Source: a virus
Virus record (IMG/VR): IMGVR_UViG_3300028573_000019
Location: 1-58,193 of that record
DNA: 58,193 bases
Direction: 5' to 3' (one strand)
Below, piece after piece: positions 32,741 to 41,802 of this stretch. Within the stretch, counting starts at the first letter, position 1; every line of letters begins with the position of its first letter. The position numbers and the translations under genes were made by a program. Below the pieces are notes generated by a model that was given only the letters and a program-made list of their open reading frames with translations, did not search any database and was not told the origin of the DNA.

Positions 32741-33588
32741 TGCCCTTCTCCGACTACCTCCAGAAACTCGCGCCGACGTCGTTGAAGCGCGCGCTCGGCT
32801 CGCTCTTCTTCAAGGGCATCGGCGAGGGCTTCGACGGGAGCGCCGATGGCGTCGTGCGCGACGACAGCGGCAACCCGCTCGCGTACCACATCGACTCGAA
32901 CGGGCTGTACCAGTCGGGCGCGCCGGCCGCGGACTACGGAATCGTCGCGAGGATCCGCGCCGCGGTGAAGGCGCGCTTCCCAGACAACCCGGTCGGGGCC
33001 ACCACGGCGACGGACGATGCCCTTGCGGCGATCGGCGGCGATCGCCTGCTCGAGCGTGGCAACAACGACACGACGCAGACCTGGGCCACGCGTCTGCGCA
33101 CGGCGTGGGCGGTCTGGGTCTACGGCGGCACGGCGTACGGACTGCTCTCACAGCTCTGGATGCTCGGCTACCAGAACGTCCATCTCACAATCGTGAACGG
33201 CGTGAGCTACACGCTGCGGTCCTACACGGGCGATCCGAATGTCGACCTGGTGATCGCGCCATTGATGGCGACGAGCTGGTGGCCGAATCCGGGCCTCGAG
33301 CCCGCGCGCCGATGGTGGACGAGGTTCGCGGTGATCTTCGATGCGCCCTTGCCTGGTCGTTCGACCGGAGCTCCAAGCGACTGGACCACCGCGATCCCCG
33401 ACGCTGCGAGCGACGAAGCCAACACCATCCGCCGAATCATCAACCGCTGGAAGCCCGCGTTCGCGATCTGCGACCGGATCATCATCCTCACCTCGGGCTG
33501 GGTCCTCGGTTGGCCCGTGGGCAAGAAGCTCGGTGACCCGACACTCGCAAAGCTCGGCGGCCCTGTCGTCACCTACTGGAGCGCCTGA
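32740..33588 (+). CDS. Phage tail protein I-like (Mu gp48 position)
   Basis: 282 residues, ATG overlapping the J-like stop (TGATG). Helical N-terminal LAPTSLKRALGSLFFKGIG, then RLRTAWAVWVYGGTAYGLLSQLWMLGYQNV, a pattern of gp48/tail protein I proteins that link wedge and fibre. C-terminal half beta-rich with RRIINRWKPAFAICDRIIIL. Confidence 0.7.
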   Translation: MPFSDYLQKLAPTSLKRALGSLFFKGIGEGFDGSADGVVRDDSGNPLAYHIDSNGLYQSGAPAADYGIVARIRAAVKARFPDNPVGATTATDDALAAIGGDRLLERGNNDTTQTWATRLRTAWAVWVYGGTAYGLLSQLWMLGYQNVHLTIVNGVSYTLRSYTGDPNVDLVIAPLMATSWWPNPGLEPARRWWTRFAVIFDAPLPGRSTGAPSDWTTAIPDAASDEANTIRRIINRWKPAFAICDRIIILTSGWVLGWPVGKKLGDPTLAKLGGPVVTYWSA

Positions 33589-33590
33589 AC

Positions 33591-34520
33591 ATGCCCAACA
33601 CCTACAACGGCGACGACACCGGCCTCACTGAGGCGACCACCTCCACGATCACCGTCCCGGCAGATGGCGACGATCCGGACGCCGCTACCTTCAATGCGGC
33701 CTACGAGAAGCTCGCGGACCTCGCGGCGTACTTCATGGCCAACAAGGCCAGCCGCGGTGTGAACTTCAAGAACACTGAGGCGATCTGGTTCCTGCTCGCT
33801 GGCCTCACTGGCGGCGCACGCGTCGTCGACTACACGGACCTGGGTGTCGCTGGCGTCAACAACGAGCGCGCGCTGATCGACACCTTCGTCGGCGGCGGTG
33901 GAGCTCAGGTCTACATCACGCCAGCGGGCGCGTTTGAGATCGCGATCAACTGCCAGTGGATCCCCACGCCCACCGTGAAGTGGCAGCGCCAGGCCTCCGG
34001 GCCCGCGATGCTGGTTCGCATCGCCGACGACAAGGTCTATCTCTTCCAAGAAGTCACAGGATCGTCTCTCGACGAATGGAATGACTCGAGCTGGAGCACG
34101 CAGGTGCAGCTGGACCTGAGCTCGGCTTCGCAAGGCGACTTGCTCGGCATGACTGGAGCGGGACTCGCGAAGTTTGGCCGGCCGCGCGAGGCGCTCACCG
34201 TCATCGGCTCGGGCGGCGCTCCGGCGTTCCAGAATAGCTGGGTCGCAGCCACGAGCGACTCGCCCCAGGCTCCGGGCTATTGGGTGGACGGATTCAACGT
34301 CTGCCACCTGGTCGGAGCTGTCGTCGGCGGAGCAAGCAACAGCGTCATCTTCCAGCTTCCGTTTGTGCCCGAGTCGGGGAAGTCAGCCACTTTCCCAGTT
34401 GCGACGGGTGGCGGCGGCATCGAGACCGTCACCGTTGATGCTTCCGGCAACGTGAGCACTCACGGCGATGGCACCTCGCTGTTCCACATCTGGCTCGATG
34501 GCGTCTCGTTCCGCATTTAG
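33591..34520 (+). CDS. Putative tail fibre or fibre-attachment protein
   Basis: 309 residues. N-terminal region short and helical (DPDAATFNAAYEKLADLAAYFM), then beta-rich Gly-containing segments typical of fibres (VGGGGAQVYITPAGAF). It begins two bases after tail protein I, the normal place for a fibre protein. No specific sugar-binding motif seen. Confidence 0.55.
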   Translation: MPNTYNGDDTGLTEATTSTITVPADGDDPDAATFNAAYEKLADLAAYFMANKASRGVNFKNTEAIWFLLAGLTGGARVVDYTDLGVAGVNNERALIDTFVGGGGAQVYITPAGAFEIAINCQWIPTPTVKWQRQASGPAMLVRIADDKVYLFQEVTGSSLDEWNDSSWSTQVQLDLSSASQGDLLGMTGAGLAKFGRPREALTVIGSGGAPAFQNSWVAATSDSPQAPGYWVDGFNVCHLVGAVVGGASNSVIFQLPFVPESGKSATFPVATGGGGIETVTVDASGNVSTHGDGTSLFHIWLDGVSFRI

Positions 34521-34574
34521 CCCCTCTCACCATCCCCACATCCACCGCGCTCCCCGAGCTCGGCGGGAACCCCC

Positions 34575-35750
34575 ATGCCCAAGCACCTCACCCTCGCGGC
34601 CCTCGCGGCCGTCGCCATGCTCTGCGCCCCCGAGGCGGGCGCCACCAGCTACGTCTACGACGCGGGAGCGGACCTCGACGTCGACGGCGGGCAGTACCCG
34701 GACGGCGGGCAGATCCCCTGCGCGCCGAAGTCGAACTGGGCGGAGATGCCCGCGATTCCGGCCTGGCAGAAGGTCGTGGCCTACGAGGTGAACAAGTACC
34801 GCGGTGCAATCAGCGACGAGCGCGACGCCACGGTGCATGGCTACTTCCACGGCCTCGCGGACCAGGGCGTCACGCCGGTGCCGGCGCCCGCGGACGGCGT
34901 GCGCGAGTTCGCAATGGACGGTGGGCTGTACGGCGAGTACCCGGACGCTGGCGTGTTCCGCATCGGCGGCGCCGCAGGCTGGGTGTCCGCGTTCGACTGC
35001 GACTTCACCGCGCAGTCGCCGCAGAGCGTGAGCTCCAACGGGACGATGACCGTCTGTGGCGTGACTGCCGACGTGCAGGTCACCAACGGCGGGCACACCT
35101 ACGCGAGCGCGATCGCCGTGCTCCCGGACGCTGGCGGGCTCAGCATTATCGACAACTGCGCGTACAGCGGCTCCAGCGGACTGCCGCTCGTCTCGGATGC
35201 AGGCGCAACCAACACCACGCCGCGCTTCGTATTCGGGCTCGACGCGCTCATCCCGAATCTGAGCTCGTCGACGGCCATCCGGGTGACCACTTGGAACGCG
35301 CCCTGGAGCGGCACGATCACGAACGACGGCTTCATGGTCGCCGTGGACAACGGCGGAAACAACAGCGGCAACTTCGCTCTGTACGGCTACGGTGAGGGAT
35401 ACACAAACTCGGCCGGTTCGAAATACATGCAGTGGTCGAACCAGGAAGCCAGCAGCACAGCCACGAACGTCGCGGGGCAGCTGGACGTGATGGAGCAGAT
35501 GACGATCAACCGCGGGATGATGAACCAGGACGCGCTCTTCTCGTCTGGGTCGACCACGACGTTTCCGCCCGTCGAGGACAGCTTCTCCGCGCGCGCCATC
35601 ATGAGCGTCTCGTCCAGCATCACCGCGCTGAACTGGACGTACACGGCCGCGTCGCCGGCGAACTTCCTCGCTGGTCTTGCGTGCCCGTGCGGCAACTCCG
35701 GCGTCACGCCCTGCACCGTGCGGCGCCTGAAGATCGAGTACCGGCCGTAG
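34575..35750 (+). CDS. Exported protein with DGG/DAG motifs at tail-fibre locus
   Basis: 391 residues. Starts MPKHLTLAALAAVAMLCAP, a Sec-type signal peptide (cleavage near AGA-TS). The mature protein is beta-rich with repeated DAG, DGG and DAGG tripeptides and Cys pairs that could form disulfides (CPCGNSGVTPC). Good ribosome-binding site. First of a run of signal-peptide proteins; cell location presumably periplasm or surface. Family unknown. Confidence 0.65.
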   Translation: MPKHLTLAALAAVAMLCAPEAGATSYVYDAGADLDVDGGQYPDGGQIPCAPKSNWAEMPAIPAWQKVVAYEVNKYRGAISDERDATVHGYFHGLADQGVTPVPAPADGVREFAMDGGLYGEYPDAGVFRIGGAAGWVSAFDCDFTAQSPQSVSSNGTMTVCGVTADVQVTNGGHTYASAIAVLPDAGGLSIIDNCAYSGSSGLPLVSDAGATNTTPRFVFGLDALIPNLSSSTAIRVTTWNAPWSGTITNDGFMVAVDNGGNNSGNFALYGYGEGYTNSAGSKYMQWSNQEASSTATNVAGQLDVMEQMTINRGMMNQDALFSSGSTTTFPPVEDSFSARAIMSVSSSITALNWTYTAASPANFLAGLACPCGNSGVTPCTVRRLKIEYRP

Positions 35751-35815
35751 CAGGGCGGGGCACCTCACCACTCGAAGCACATCGGCTGCGCCTCGCGCGC
35801 GGCATGGAGACCCTC

Positions 35816-36307
35816 ATGCGTCGAACGCTCATCGGCTGCGCTTGCTTGGCGGCCACAATCGTCGGGGCCGCGTTCCTGTTCGGCAGGCCCGCCGACGCCT
35901 CGCCCGTGCGCCAGGTCGCGGAGCTGGTGCGCGCGGGCATCAACTCGATGGGCTCGCAGACCGTGGCTCCGGCGCCGCCTGCACCCGCTGACCCGCTCAA
36001 CTGCGCCATGCCGAACGACGGCGGCAGCTGCTGCATCATCTTCCAGCACACGGGGCCGATGCAGATCGCCGTGACGTGCCGATCGGGCACGAATGGGACC
36101 GACTGCGATCTACGGAAGACGACTTCGTTCGGCGACGGCGGCGTGCCCGGCATCTACCCCGACGCGGGCGGCCCCTACGTGCAGCTTGGCGGCGGGAACC
36201 TCATCCAGGCGAACACGACCCGCTACATGCAGGTGGCGGCGAACATCGACACGATCTGCGAAGGCACGCCCGACGGCGGCACGAACCAGGTGGCGGGGCT
36301 CCAGTGA
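35816..36307 (+). CDS. Exported Cys-containing protein, tail-fibre locus
   Basis: 163 residues from the ATG at 35816 (GGAG six bases upstream; an earlier in-frame ATG at 35804 adds four residues). A hydrophobic N-terminus TLIGCACLAATIVGAAFLFG resembles a signal anchor or a signal peptide ending PADA-S. The mature part has DGG motifs and CAMPNDGGSCCIIF, suggesting disulfides. The following gene overlaps its stop (TGATG). Function unknown. Confidence 0.6.
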   Translation: MRRTLIGCACLAATIVGAAFLFGRPADASPVRQVAELVRAGINSMGSQTVAPAPPAPADPLNCAMPNDGGSCCIIFQHTGPMQIAVTCRSGTNGTDCDLRKTTSFGDGGVPGIYPDAGGPYVQLGGGNLIQANTTRYMQVAANIDTICEGTPDGGTNQVAGLQ

Positions 36308-36645
36308 TGCGCGGGGTGTTGATCACCGCTGCTCTCGCGGCGCTCACGTCGACGACGCTACCCATCTACGTGCAGGACACGCCTGAGCCGTACCCGACGT
36401 CGATCGAGACGCTGATTCAGGTCGAGGACGTCCAGCAGCAGCTCAACGCCGGCCCCTACCACGGCCTCGCCATCCAGTCCCGCCCCCCCGCGGTCCCCGA
36501 TGGCGGCCTCGCCACATTCGCGCACCTCAACGACGCGGGCGCTCCGGTGCAGGCGCTCGTGCTCCCCGACGGCGGCGTTTACGACTACCTCGGCATCGGC
36601 GGACCCATCGCGCCGCAGTCGGCGACGCGGCTGGTGGAGGCGTAA
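36307..36645 (+). CDS. Small exported protein, tail-fibre locus
   Basis: 112 residues. N-terminus MRGVLITAALAALTSTT has the composition of a signal peptide. The rest is short with DGGLATF and PDGGVYDY repeats, and the C-terminal VYDYLGIGGPIAPQSA segment resembles a fibre-tip element. ATG overlaps the preceding stop. Confidence 0.5.
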   Translation: MRGVLITAALAALTSTTLPIYVQDTPEPYPTSIETLIQVEDVQQQLNAGPYHGLAIQSRPPAVPDGGLATFAHLNDAGAPVQALVLPDGGVYDYLGIGGPIAPQSATRLVEA

Positions 36646-38633
36646 TGCGAACTCTCCTCGCGCTGCTCGTCCTTTCCCTGTCCGCCCCCGCCTACGCCCA
36701 GTGCGGCCCCGACGGCATGGATAGCGTGTGCGGGCCGGGGCGGCAGAACAGCATCCCTGCGCCCGTTTTCCTTTTCGCCGCTCCCTCCGCATCCGATCCC
36801 GCATCGCTGACCGCCTCCACGGGGCAGACCGCCACCTGCACGGGTGGCTTTCCCGGCTCGCTCATGGCGGACGGCGGCCTGCTCGCGTACTCGGTCAATG
36901 GCCATTGCCGCGTCGACTATCGCGGCGTCGTGAGCGAGGAGGCTCGCCACAACTGGATCGCCCAACCGCTCGCGCTCAACAACGCTGCGTGGACGCACCA
37001 GCACAGTCCGTCGATCACCGCAGACGCCTGCACGTTCATCGACGGCACCGCGACGGCCGATCTCGTGGTGAGCGGCGGCAGTGACGATTTCAGCGCCACC
37101 TATCAGGCGTTCTCATCTCCCGACGCAGGCCCGTGGACGCTGAGCGGGTGGCCATCTGGCTCGGACGCCGGGCCCAGTCTCGACATGGAGCGTAGCGGCG
37201 GCACGGCGTTCTCCTCGTGCGCCTGCTCTGTCGATGCTCCCTACCTCTGCTACGGCTCAGGTGGAACGGACTGCTACGCGCAGTTCAACAAGGCCGTTGG
37301 ACCGTCGCCGGCTCGCCTCTCGGTGACGACGGCCGACTCGTCGAATCTCACGTCGCTGCTGGGGATCGTCACGCCCGGCCAGTACGGAGCGGCGTCGAAC
37401 GCTCCCGGCGCGTCTTCCTGCTGGGGCGGCATCCAGCTTGAGTACGGGCAGTTCGCCACCACGTTCATTCCCGACGGCGGCTCTCGCGCGGCAGACGTGA
37501 TCGACTGGGGCGCCGTCACCCTCAGCACCACGCCGAGCTTTTCGGCGGCGGTGCAGCTTGAGGGTCTGCCGGTGGTCGGTACGGCCATGGTCGCAGACCT
37601 CACCGATGGCACGCACTCGTGGACGATCGCGGTGAATCCCGCCGGCACCGTTACCTGCTCCTATGGCGTGAACACCGACACCAGCTCGGCCACCGTCACG
37701 CCGGGCATGGTTGAGAGCGTGGCCTGCTCGTACAACGGCACGGCGATCCAGACCTCGGTTCACGGCGTCACACACAGCACGGCCGCGAGCTTCACGCCGG
37801 CCACGAGTTTCACGCACCTCTACATGGGCAGCGACGGCACGACGAACCAGCTCAACGGGTTCGTCTCTGCGGCGTGCGCGTCGAAGATCTCCACCCAATG
37901 CACGAGTTCCAGCGCGCCGAGCGTTCCCGCTTCGGGGCTCGTCTACTGGTTCGACGCCGACGACGTGGATGGCAGCAACAACTCCACGATGTTCACGGGC
38001 GCGTCCGTTTCGACCTGGGTCAACCTCGGCAGCGGAGAGAGCGGCACGGGAAACACCGCGCCGATGTTCATCTCGAATTTCGTCTACGGACATCCAGCCG
38101 TGAATCTCTCTGGGTCCACGCAGATGATCGACATGGGCGCGGGCAGCGAGAGCACCGCGGCGTTCCTCCACCAGACGGCCGTGTTCGACATCGTGATCGC
38201 GCTACAGGGCGTGCGCTACACCGCGAGCAATCCGTTGCTCGACACGGACGAAAACGGATCGCTCGGAACCGGGCTCGACATCTCCGTCGACTCCAGCGGC
38301 CACCCGATCGCGCGCATCGCGTCCTCGGGAACTGCGGTTGTGAACTACACCGCCACGCACACGGCGCTTCCGCTGTTCTCGTGGGGGATCATCGAGGTGA
38401 CCGGCGACGGGTCTTCGATCTCCATCTCCACCGACATGCAGAAATTCGAGAGCGCGCCCATCACGGGTGCCCTGCCCGCAGGGATCTCCACCGACCATCT
38501 CTTCATCGGCGGCTGGAACAGCACGGCCGGCTGGGACGGCTCGATCGAAGGCGCGCTTATCTACAACCGCCAGCTCACGGCTGCCGAGCGCCTCGGCCTG
38601 AAGCAGTTGCTTGCACAGAGGGCCGGGCTATGA
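36645..38633 (+). CDS. Exported tail-fibre-like adhesin with carbohydrate-binding and LamG-like domains
   Basis: 662 residues. Residues 1-18 are a textbook signal peptide (MRTLLALLVLSLSAPAYA-Q). Residues about 98-280 match the phage carbohydrate-binding region (NWIAQPLALNNAAWTHQH; the closing GGIQLEYGQFATTFIPDGG is like GAQLExGxFATSYIPT). Two laminin-G/concanavalin-like domains follow (about 290-420 and 430-655, the second ending IYNRQLTAAERLGLKQL). Such modules bind polysaccharide. A signal peptide on a fibre-like protein is unusual: it may be exported and mounted outside, or be a decoy/adhesin. The esterase gene overlaps its end. Confidence 0.75.
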   Translation: MRTLLALLVLSLSAPAYAQCGPDGMDSVCGPGRQNSIPAPVFLFAAPSASDPASLTASTGQTATCTGGFPGSLMADGGLLAYSVNGHCRVDYRGVVSEEARHNWIAQPLALNNAAWTHQHSPSITADACTFIDGTATADLVVSGGSDDFSATYQAFSSPDAGPWTLSGWPSGSDAGPSLDMERSGGTAFSSCACSVDAPYLCYGSGGTDCYAQFNKAVGPSPARLSVTTADSSNLTSLLGIVTPGQYGAASNAPGASSCWGGIQLEYGQFATTFIPDGGSRAADVIDWGAVTLSTTPSFSAAVQLEGLPVVGTAMVADLTDGTHSWTIAVNPAGTVTCSYGVNTDTSSATVTPGMVESVACSYNGTAIQTSVHGVTHSTAASFTPATSFTHLYMGSDGTTNQLNGFVSAACASKISTQCTSSSAPSVPASGLVYWFDADDVDGSNNSTMFTGASVSTWVNLGSGESGTGNTAPMFISNFVYGHPAVNLSGSTQMIDMGAGSESTAAFLHQTAVFDIVIALQGVRYTASNPLLDTDENGSLGTGLDISVDSSGHPIARIASSGTAVVNYTATHTALPLFSWGIIEVTGDGSSISISTDMQKFESAPITGALPAGISTDHLFIGGWNSTAGWDGSIEGALIYNRQLTAAERLGLKQLLAQRAGL

Positions 38634-39211
38634 AGATCGCTTGCCTCGGCGACTCAATCACCTACTACGGCTCGCCCGGGACGGCGTTCCCGTTTCCACA
38701 GGTGTTGCAGAAGTTGCTCACCGTCGCCTCACCGGGCACGCACCTGGTGGCGAACCACGGCGTGCACGGCGACAAGGTGACGGCCGGCATCACCACCCGC
38801 TACGGCACGGATATCAAGCTCAAGGGCTACGACGCGTTGGTGTTCCTCGGCGGCATCAACGACGTGGCCGCAGACGTGAGCGCCGCGAGCATCGAGAGCG
38901 CGGCGCAGGCCATCCTCGACGACGCGCGCGGTCGCGGGATGACTGTCGTCATCATCGGCATGAGCCCATTCGGGGGCGACAGCACGGATTACACGGCGCC
39001 GCGAGAAACGACACGGCAGAACGTCAACACGTCGTATTCGAATTGGGCCGCAACCAACTCGGTGCCGTTCATCAATCTGGACACGCAGCTCGGCGACGGC
39101 GGAAGCCCGGTCAAGCTGCAGAGCCAATACGCCTATCTCGACGGCCTCCACATTCTGCAACCGGCCTGCGACCTCATCGCCGCGCAGATTGAGACCGCAC
39201 TGGGGCTCTGA
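38630..39211 (+). CDS. SGNH/GDSL hydrolase (esterase)
   Basis: 193 residues from an ATG in an ATGA overlap. Block I GDSI at residues 7-10 (nucleophile Ser9), block III GGIND, and block V DGLHILQP give the catalytic Ser-Asp-His arrangement of SGNH hydrolases. No signal peptide. In phages these enzymes deacetylate surface polysaccharide and ride on tail fibres; it probably works with the adhesin just upstream. Confidence 0.85.
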   Translation: MKIACLGDSITYYGSPGTAFPFPQVLQKLLTVASPGTHLVANHGVHGDKVTAGITTRYGTDIKLKGYDALVFLGGINDVAADVSAASIESAAQAILDDARGRGMTVVIIGMSPFGGDSTDYTAPRETTRQNVNTSYSNWAATNSVPFINLDTQLGDGGSPVKLQSQYAYLDGLHILQPACDLIAAQIETALGL

Positions 39212-39248
39212 CCATGACCTCCCGCACCGCCATCCCGGAGCCCGCGCC

Positions 39249-39599
39249 GTGAGCCCCCGCGACCCGCGACCGGACACGCTGGACCCCGACGACACGCCGC
39301 CGCGGCAGTCGGCTCGGACGGACATGCCCGCTGGAATCTCGGAGCTCGAACGCGTGGTGCTGGCCGAGGTGCGTCGCATTGGCCGCGCCGTCGACGCGCT
39401 CGCCGAGCGCGTGGAGTCGAAGCTCGACGTGCTCGCGCGCGACGCGAAAGCCGAGTCCGAGAAGCTCGAAGCGCGCGTCAGAGCGCTGGAGCTCGAATCC
39501 GCCAAAGCCGGCACGCGCATCGGCATGTGGGGCGCGCTCGCGGGCATCGCGGCTGCTGGCGCCGCCGAGGCGATCTTCGCCGCACTGATTCACCACTGA
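39249..39599 (+). CDS. Coiled-coil membrane-tethered protein (possible lysis or holin-associated)
   Basis: 116 residues from GTG 39249. A 12-codon ORF (39214-39252) overlaps the start by GTGA and could couple translation. Central coiled coil (ISELERVVLAEVRRIGRAVDALAERVESKLDVL), then a C-terminal hydrophobic helix (AALAGIAAAGAAEAIFAALI). The architecture resembles phage accessory lysis proteins, but no family identified. Confidence 0.5.
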   Translation: MSPRDPRPDTLDPDDTPPRQSARTDMPAGISELERVVLAEVRRIGRAVDALAERVESKLDVLARDAKAESEKLEARVRALELESAKAGTRIGMWGALAGIAAAGAAEAIFAALIHH

Positions 39600-39634
39600 G
39601 CCGCCCAAGAGGGCACGAAAGAGGAGAACCGCAC

Positions 39635-40150
39635 ATGCTGACCACCATCCTCGCCACCGTCTTCGGATCCATCACCCTCGTCGGGGCCGTCGCGCTCGCT
39701 GCGAAATGGGGCGCGAGCTCGGGCCTGGGCACCAAGGCCGGCGGGCTCGTCCAGAACCTGCCCGCCGTGGACCTGCACACCAAGAGCGACACCTTCAACG
39801 AGGCCGCCGACGCCGCGGGGAACACCGTCGAGACGGTGCTCAAGAACACGCTCACCGGCGACGCGCTCCAGAAGTTTTTGACCTTCCTCGCCACCGGCCC
39901 GAGCGAGACGCAGGTGATCACGTACCTGGAGACGAACTTCGGCACGTCGCTGGTCGCGCAGGCGGAAGCGAGCCTGCCGGCGCTGCTCAAGCAGGAGCTG
40001 GGCATCCTCGGGCACGCGGTGCCGGGCGTGCTGGGCTCGTTGCTCGCGAAGGCCGCGCCGGTCGTGGCCACGCAGGCGGCGCAGCAGAAGCTCACCAGCG
40101 CCCAGGTGCTCGCGGGACTGACCGCGATGAGCGCGGCGAAGGCGGCGTAG
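39635..40150 (+). CDS. Membrane-anchored hypothetical protein
   Basis: 171 residues, GAGGAG ribosome-binding site. N-terminal hydrophobic helix (ILATVFGSITLVGAVALAAKW), then helical soluble part. Between fibre and endolysin genes, so a lysis- or structure-associated role is possible. The Ala-rich C-terminus ends SAAKAA. No homologous family recognised. Confidence 0.5.
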   Translation: MLTTILATVFGSITLVGAVALAAKWGASSGLGTKAGGLVQNLPAVDLHTKSDTFNEAADAAGNTVETVLKNTLTGDALQKFLTFLATGPSETQVITYLETNFGTSLVAQAEASLPALLKQELGILGHAVPGVLGSLLAKAAPVVATQAAQQKLTSAQVLAGLTAMSAAKAA

Positions 40151-40561
40151 ATGTTGACGCCCGCGCCCACGCCTCGGCCGTCGATGGCGGCGGAGGAAGA
40201 GTTTGAGGCGGCCCTGGACGCCCGGCGACGCACCTTGCGGCGCATGGTCATTGGGTTCGCTCTCGCGGCGGCGGCCGTGGTGCTGCTCCTTGCCACACAG
40301 GCCCACGCCCAGGTGGTGCTTGGCGCTCCCGCTGCGCCCGACGCCGGCTTCCTCGACGTCCCGGTGGAGCTCGCTGCTGGACAGCCCGCGCCATTCGACG
40401 GCTTCGAGCTCTCCGAGGTCCGCGCGCGCCAGCTCGTCCTCAATCAGCAGCAGGCCGCGCCAGCGTCGAGCGTCACCACCAAGGCCGCCGTGGTGATTGC
40501 CGTGAGCGCCTTCGTGCTCGGCGTGGTCGCGACGGCCGTGGTTTGGCACGAGGTGAAGTGA
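40151..40561 (+). CDS. Two-pass membrane protein with APFDGF motif (possible spanin or holin)
   Basis: 136 residues, starting directly after the previous stop. Hydrophobic segments at about 33-52 and 110-131 flank a periplasmic part with GQPAPFDGFELSE, a motif I associate with small phage/host membrane proteins near lysis genes (PAPFDG then a helix). Holin or inner-membrane spanin-like role is inferred from location next to the endolysin. Confidence 0.5.
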   Translation: MLTPAPTPRPSMAAEEEFEAALDARRRTLRRMVIGFALAAAAVVLLLATQAHAQVVLGAPAAPDAGFLDVPVELAAGQPAPFDGFELSEVRARQLVLNQQQAAPASSVTTKAAVVIAVSAFVLGVVATAVVWHEVK

Positions 40562-40833
40562 TGGCTTGCATCGTCGGAAAGATCGTGGAGTCTCGTTCGC
40601 TGATGCCGCTCGCGGACGCCGTGGTCACTGCCACCGGGCCCGAGATGGAGGACGAGAAGACCGTCGTCACCGATGAGCGCGGCATCTTCATCCTCACGGG
40701 CATCACGGGCCCAGTCCGCCTGCACCTGGAGAAGGAAGGGCACGTGGTCACCGACGACGTGGCCGCACCCGGGCAAGCGGTGCACCTGACGATGAGGAAG
40801 GCCAGCAAGCCGAGCGGCGAGAAGATCGAATGA
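40561..40833 (+). CDS. Carboxypeptidase-regulatory-like beta-sandwich protein
   Basis: 90 residues. VGKIVESRSLMPLADAVVTATG, then VVTDERGIFILTGITGPVRLHLEKEGH matches the short transthyretin/carboxypeptidase-regulatory fold used to bind polysaccharide or act as a structural plug. No signal peptide. Sits among lysis genes; role unknown. Confidence 0.55.
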   Translation: MACIVGKIVESRSLMPLADAVVTATGPEMEDEKTVVTDERGIFILTGITGPVRLHLEKEGHVVTDDVAAPGQAVHLTMRKASKPSGEKIE

Positions 40834-40928
40834 TGCTCGTGCTCGGCTTCTCCATCGGCCTGCTCGTGGGCGTCCCGCTCGGGGCTTTCGTGCTCGGGCC
40901 GTGGATCAACCGGAATGGAGGGCCGTGA
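40830..40928 (+). CDS. 32-residue transmembrane peptide
   Basis: A very small frame (MMLVLGFSIGLLVGVPLGAF onward) encoding one transmembrane helix and a short charged tail. Start overlaps the preceding stop (ATGATG) and its stop overlaps the endolysin start (TGATG), so it fits the coupled operon. Could be a small holin or anti-holin-like peptide. Confidence 0.5.
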   Translation: MMLVLGFSIGLLVGVPLGAFVLGPWINRNGGP

Positions 40929-41596
40929 TGCTCGGCCCCGTCACCGCCCAATATGCCGACCTCATCGACGCGCTCTACAAGCGCGGGCCCACCGAGGCGC
41001 GCCCCTATGCCGAGTTCATCGCGAGCGCCGCGGTGTCGCGTCCCTCGCCGCTGATCACACCCGAGCGGCTGGCCTGGGTGATGACGGGCATCGGGCTGCG
41101 AGAAACCGCCTGGGGCACGTCGAAGGACCTGGACGTGCTCGGGCCCACCGGCACGGGCGACTTCGGCGCGCGCCATCGCCGGCCGAACCCGAACCTCTTC
41201 AAGGTGCCGCCCGTCTACCAGGGCGTCGCGAACCTGCCCGACGAGCACGGCCGCGTCTATGTGCTGCCCATCCACGGCCGCGGCTGGGGCCTCGGGCTCA
41301 TGCAGCTCGACTGGGAGATGGAGAACGAGCGCGCTCAGGTGCTCCTACCCAGCGGCGCGCCGGCCTGGACCGATCCGCGATTCAACATCGAGGCGGGCAC
41401 CGAGATCTTCCTGGAGAAGCTCGCCGCGCTCGGTGTCGAGCGGCAGGCCATCGCGGCCTTCAATTGCGGCGTCGGCGGCGTGCGCGCGGCGCTCTCCGCG
41501 GGGCAGAACATCGACGCGAACACGACGGGCGGCGACTATTCGCGCTGGGTGCTGGAGAAGCTGGCCGGGTGGGGCGCTCCGGCGGTGGCGGCGTGA
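40928..41596 (+). CDS. Endolysin (transglycosylase/lysozyme-like)
   Basis: 222 residues. A lysozyme-like fold is suggested by ERLAWVMTGIGLRETAWGTS (catalytic Glu in RETAW), GRGWGLGLMQLDWEMENE and FNCGVGGVRAALSAGQNIDANTTGGDYSRWVL, the last like the SLT/goose-type segment with AFNCGxGxV. Degrades peptidoglycan at lysis. Without signal peptide, so it needs a holin; membrane ORFs on either side supply candidates. Confidence 0.8.
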   Translation: MLGPVTAQYADLIDALYKRGPTEARPYAEFIASAAVSRPSPLITPERLAWVMTGIGLRETAWGTSKDLDVLGPTGTGDFGARHRRPNPNLFKVPPVYQGVANLPDEHGRVYVLPIHGRGWGLGLMQLDWEMENERAQVLLPSGAPAWTDPRFNIEAGTEIFLEKLAALGVERQAIAAFNCGVGGVRAALSAGQNIDANTTGGDYSRWVLEKLAGWGAPAVAA

Positions 41597-41802
41597 CCTG
41601 CCAGAAGCATCCACACAGCTTGCCGGAGACGGCATTCGACTGCCGGATGCGCGAGGTGAACAAGCGGCTCTCGCGCGAGCTCATGAAGCAGCGCAACGGC
41701 TGGGAGCGCGTGGTCTATGCGCCGCCGATGTTCCGCGAGCCCGACCTGACCCGCGACGAGGTGCCCGTGATGCACTTCTTCGGCGCGAGGCGGCGCCCGT
41801 GA
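41593..41802 (+). CDS. Hypothetical 69-residue protein
   Basis: GTG start in an overlap with the endolysin stop. Sequence VTCQKHPHSLPETAFDCRMREVNKR, basic; ends ARRRP. Two Cys and His residues could bind metal. Position in the lysis cluster; no function evident. Confidence 0.4.
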   Translation: MTCQKHPHSLPETAFDCRMREVNKRLSRELMKQRNGWERVVYAPPMFREPDLTRDEVPVMHFFGARRRP

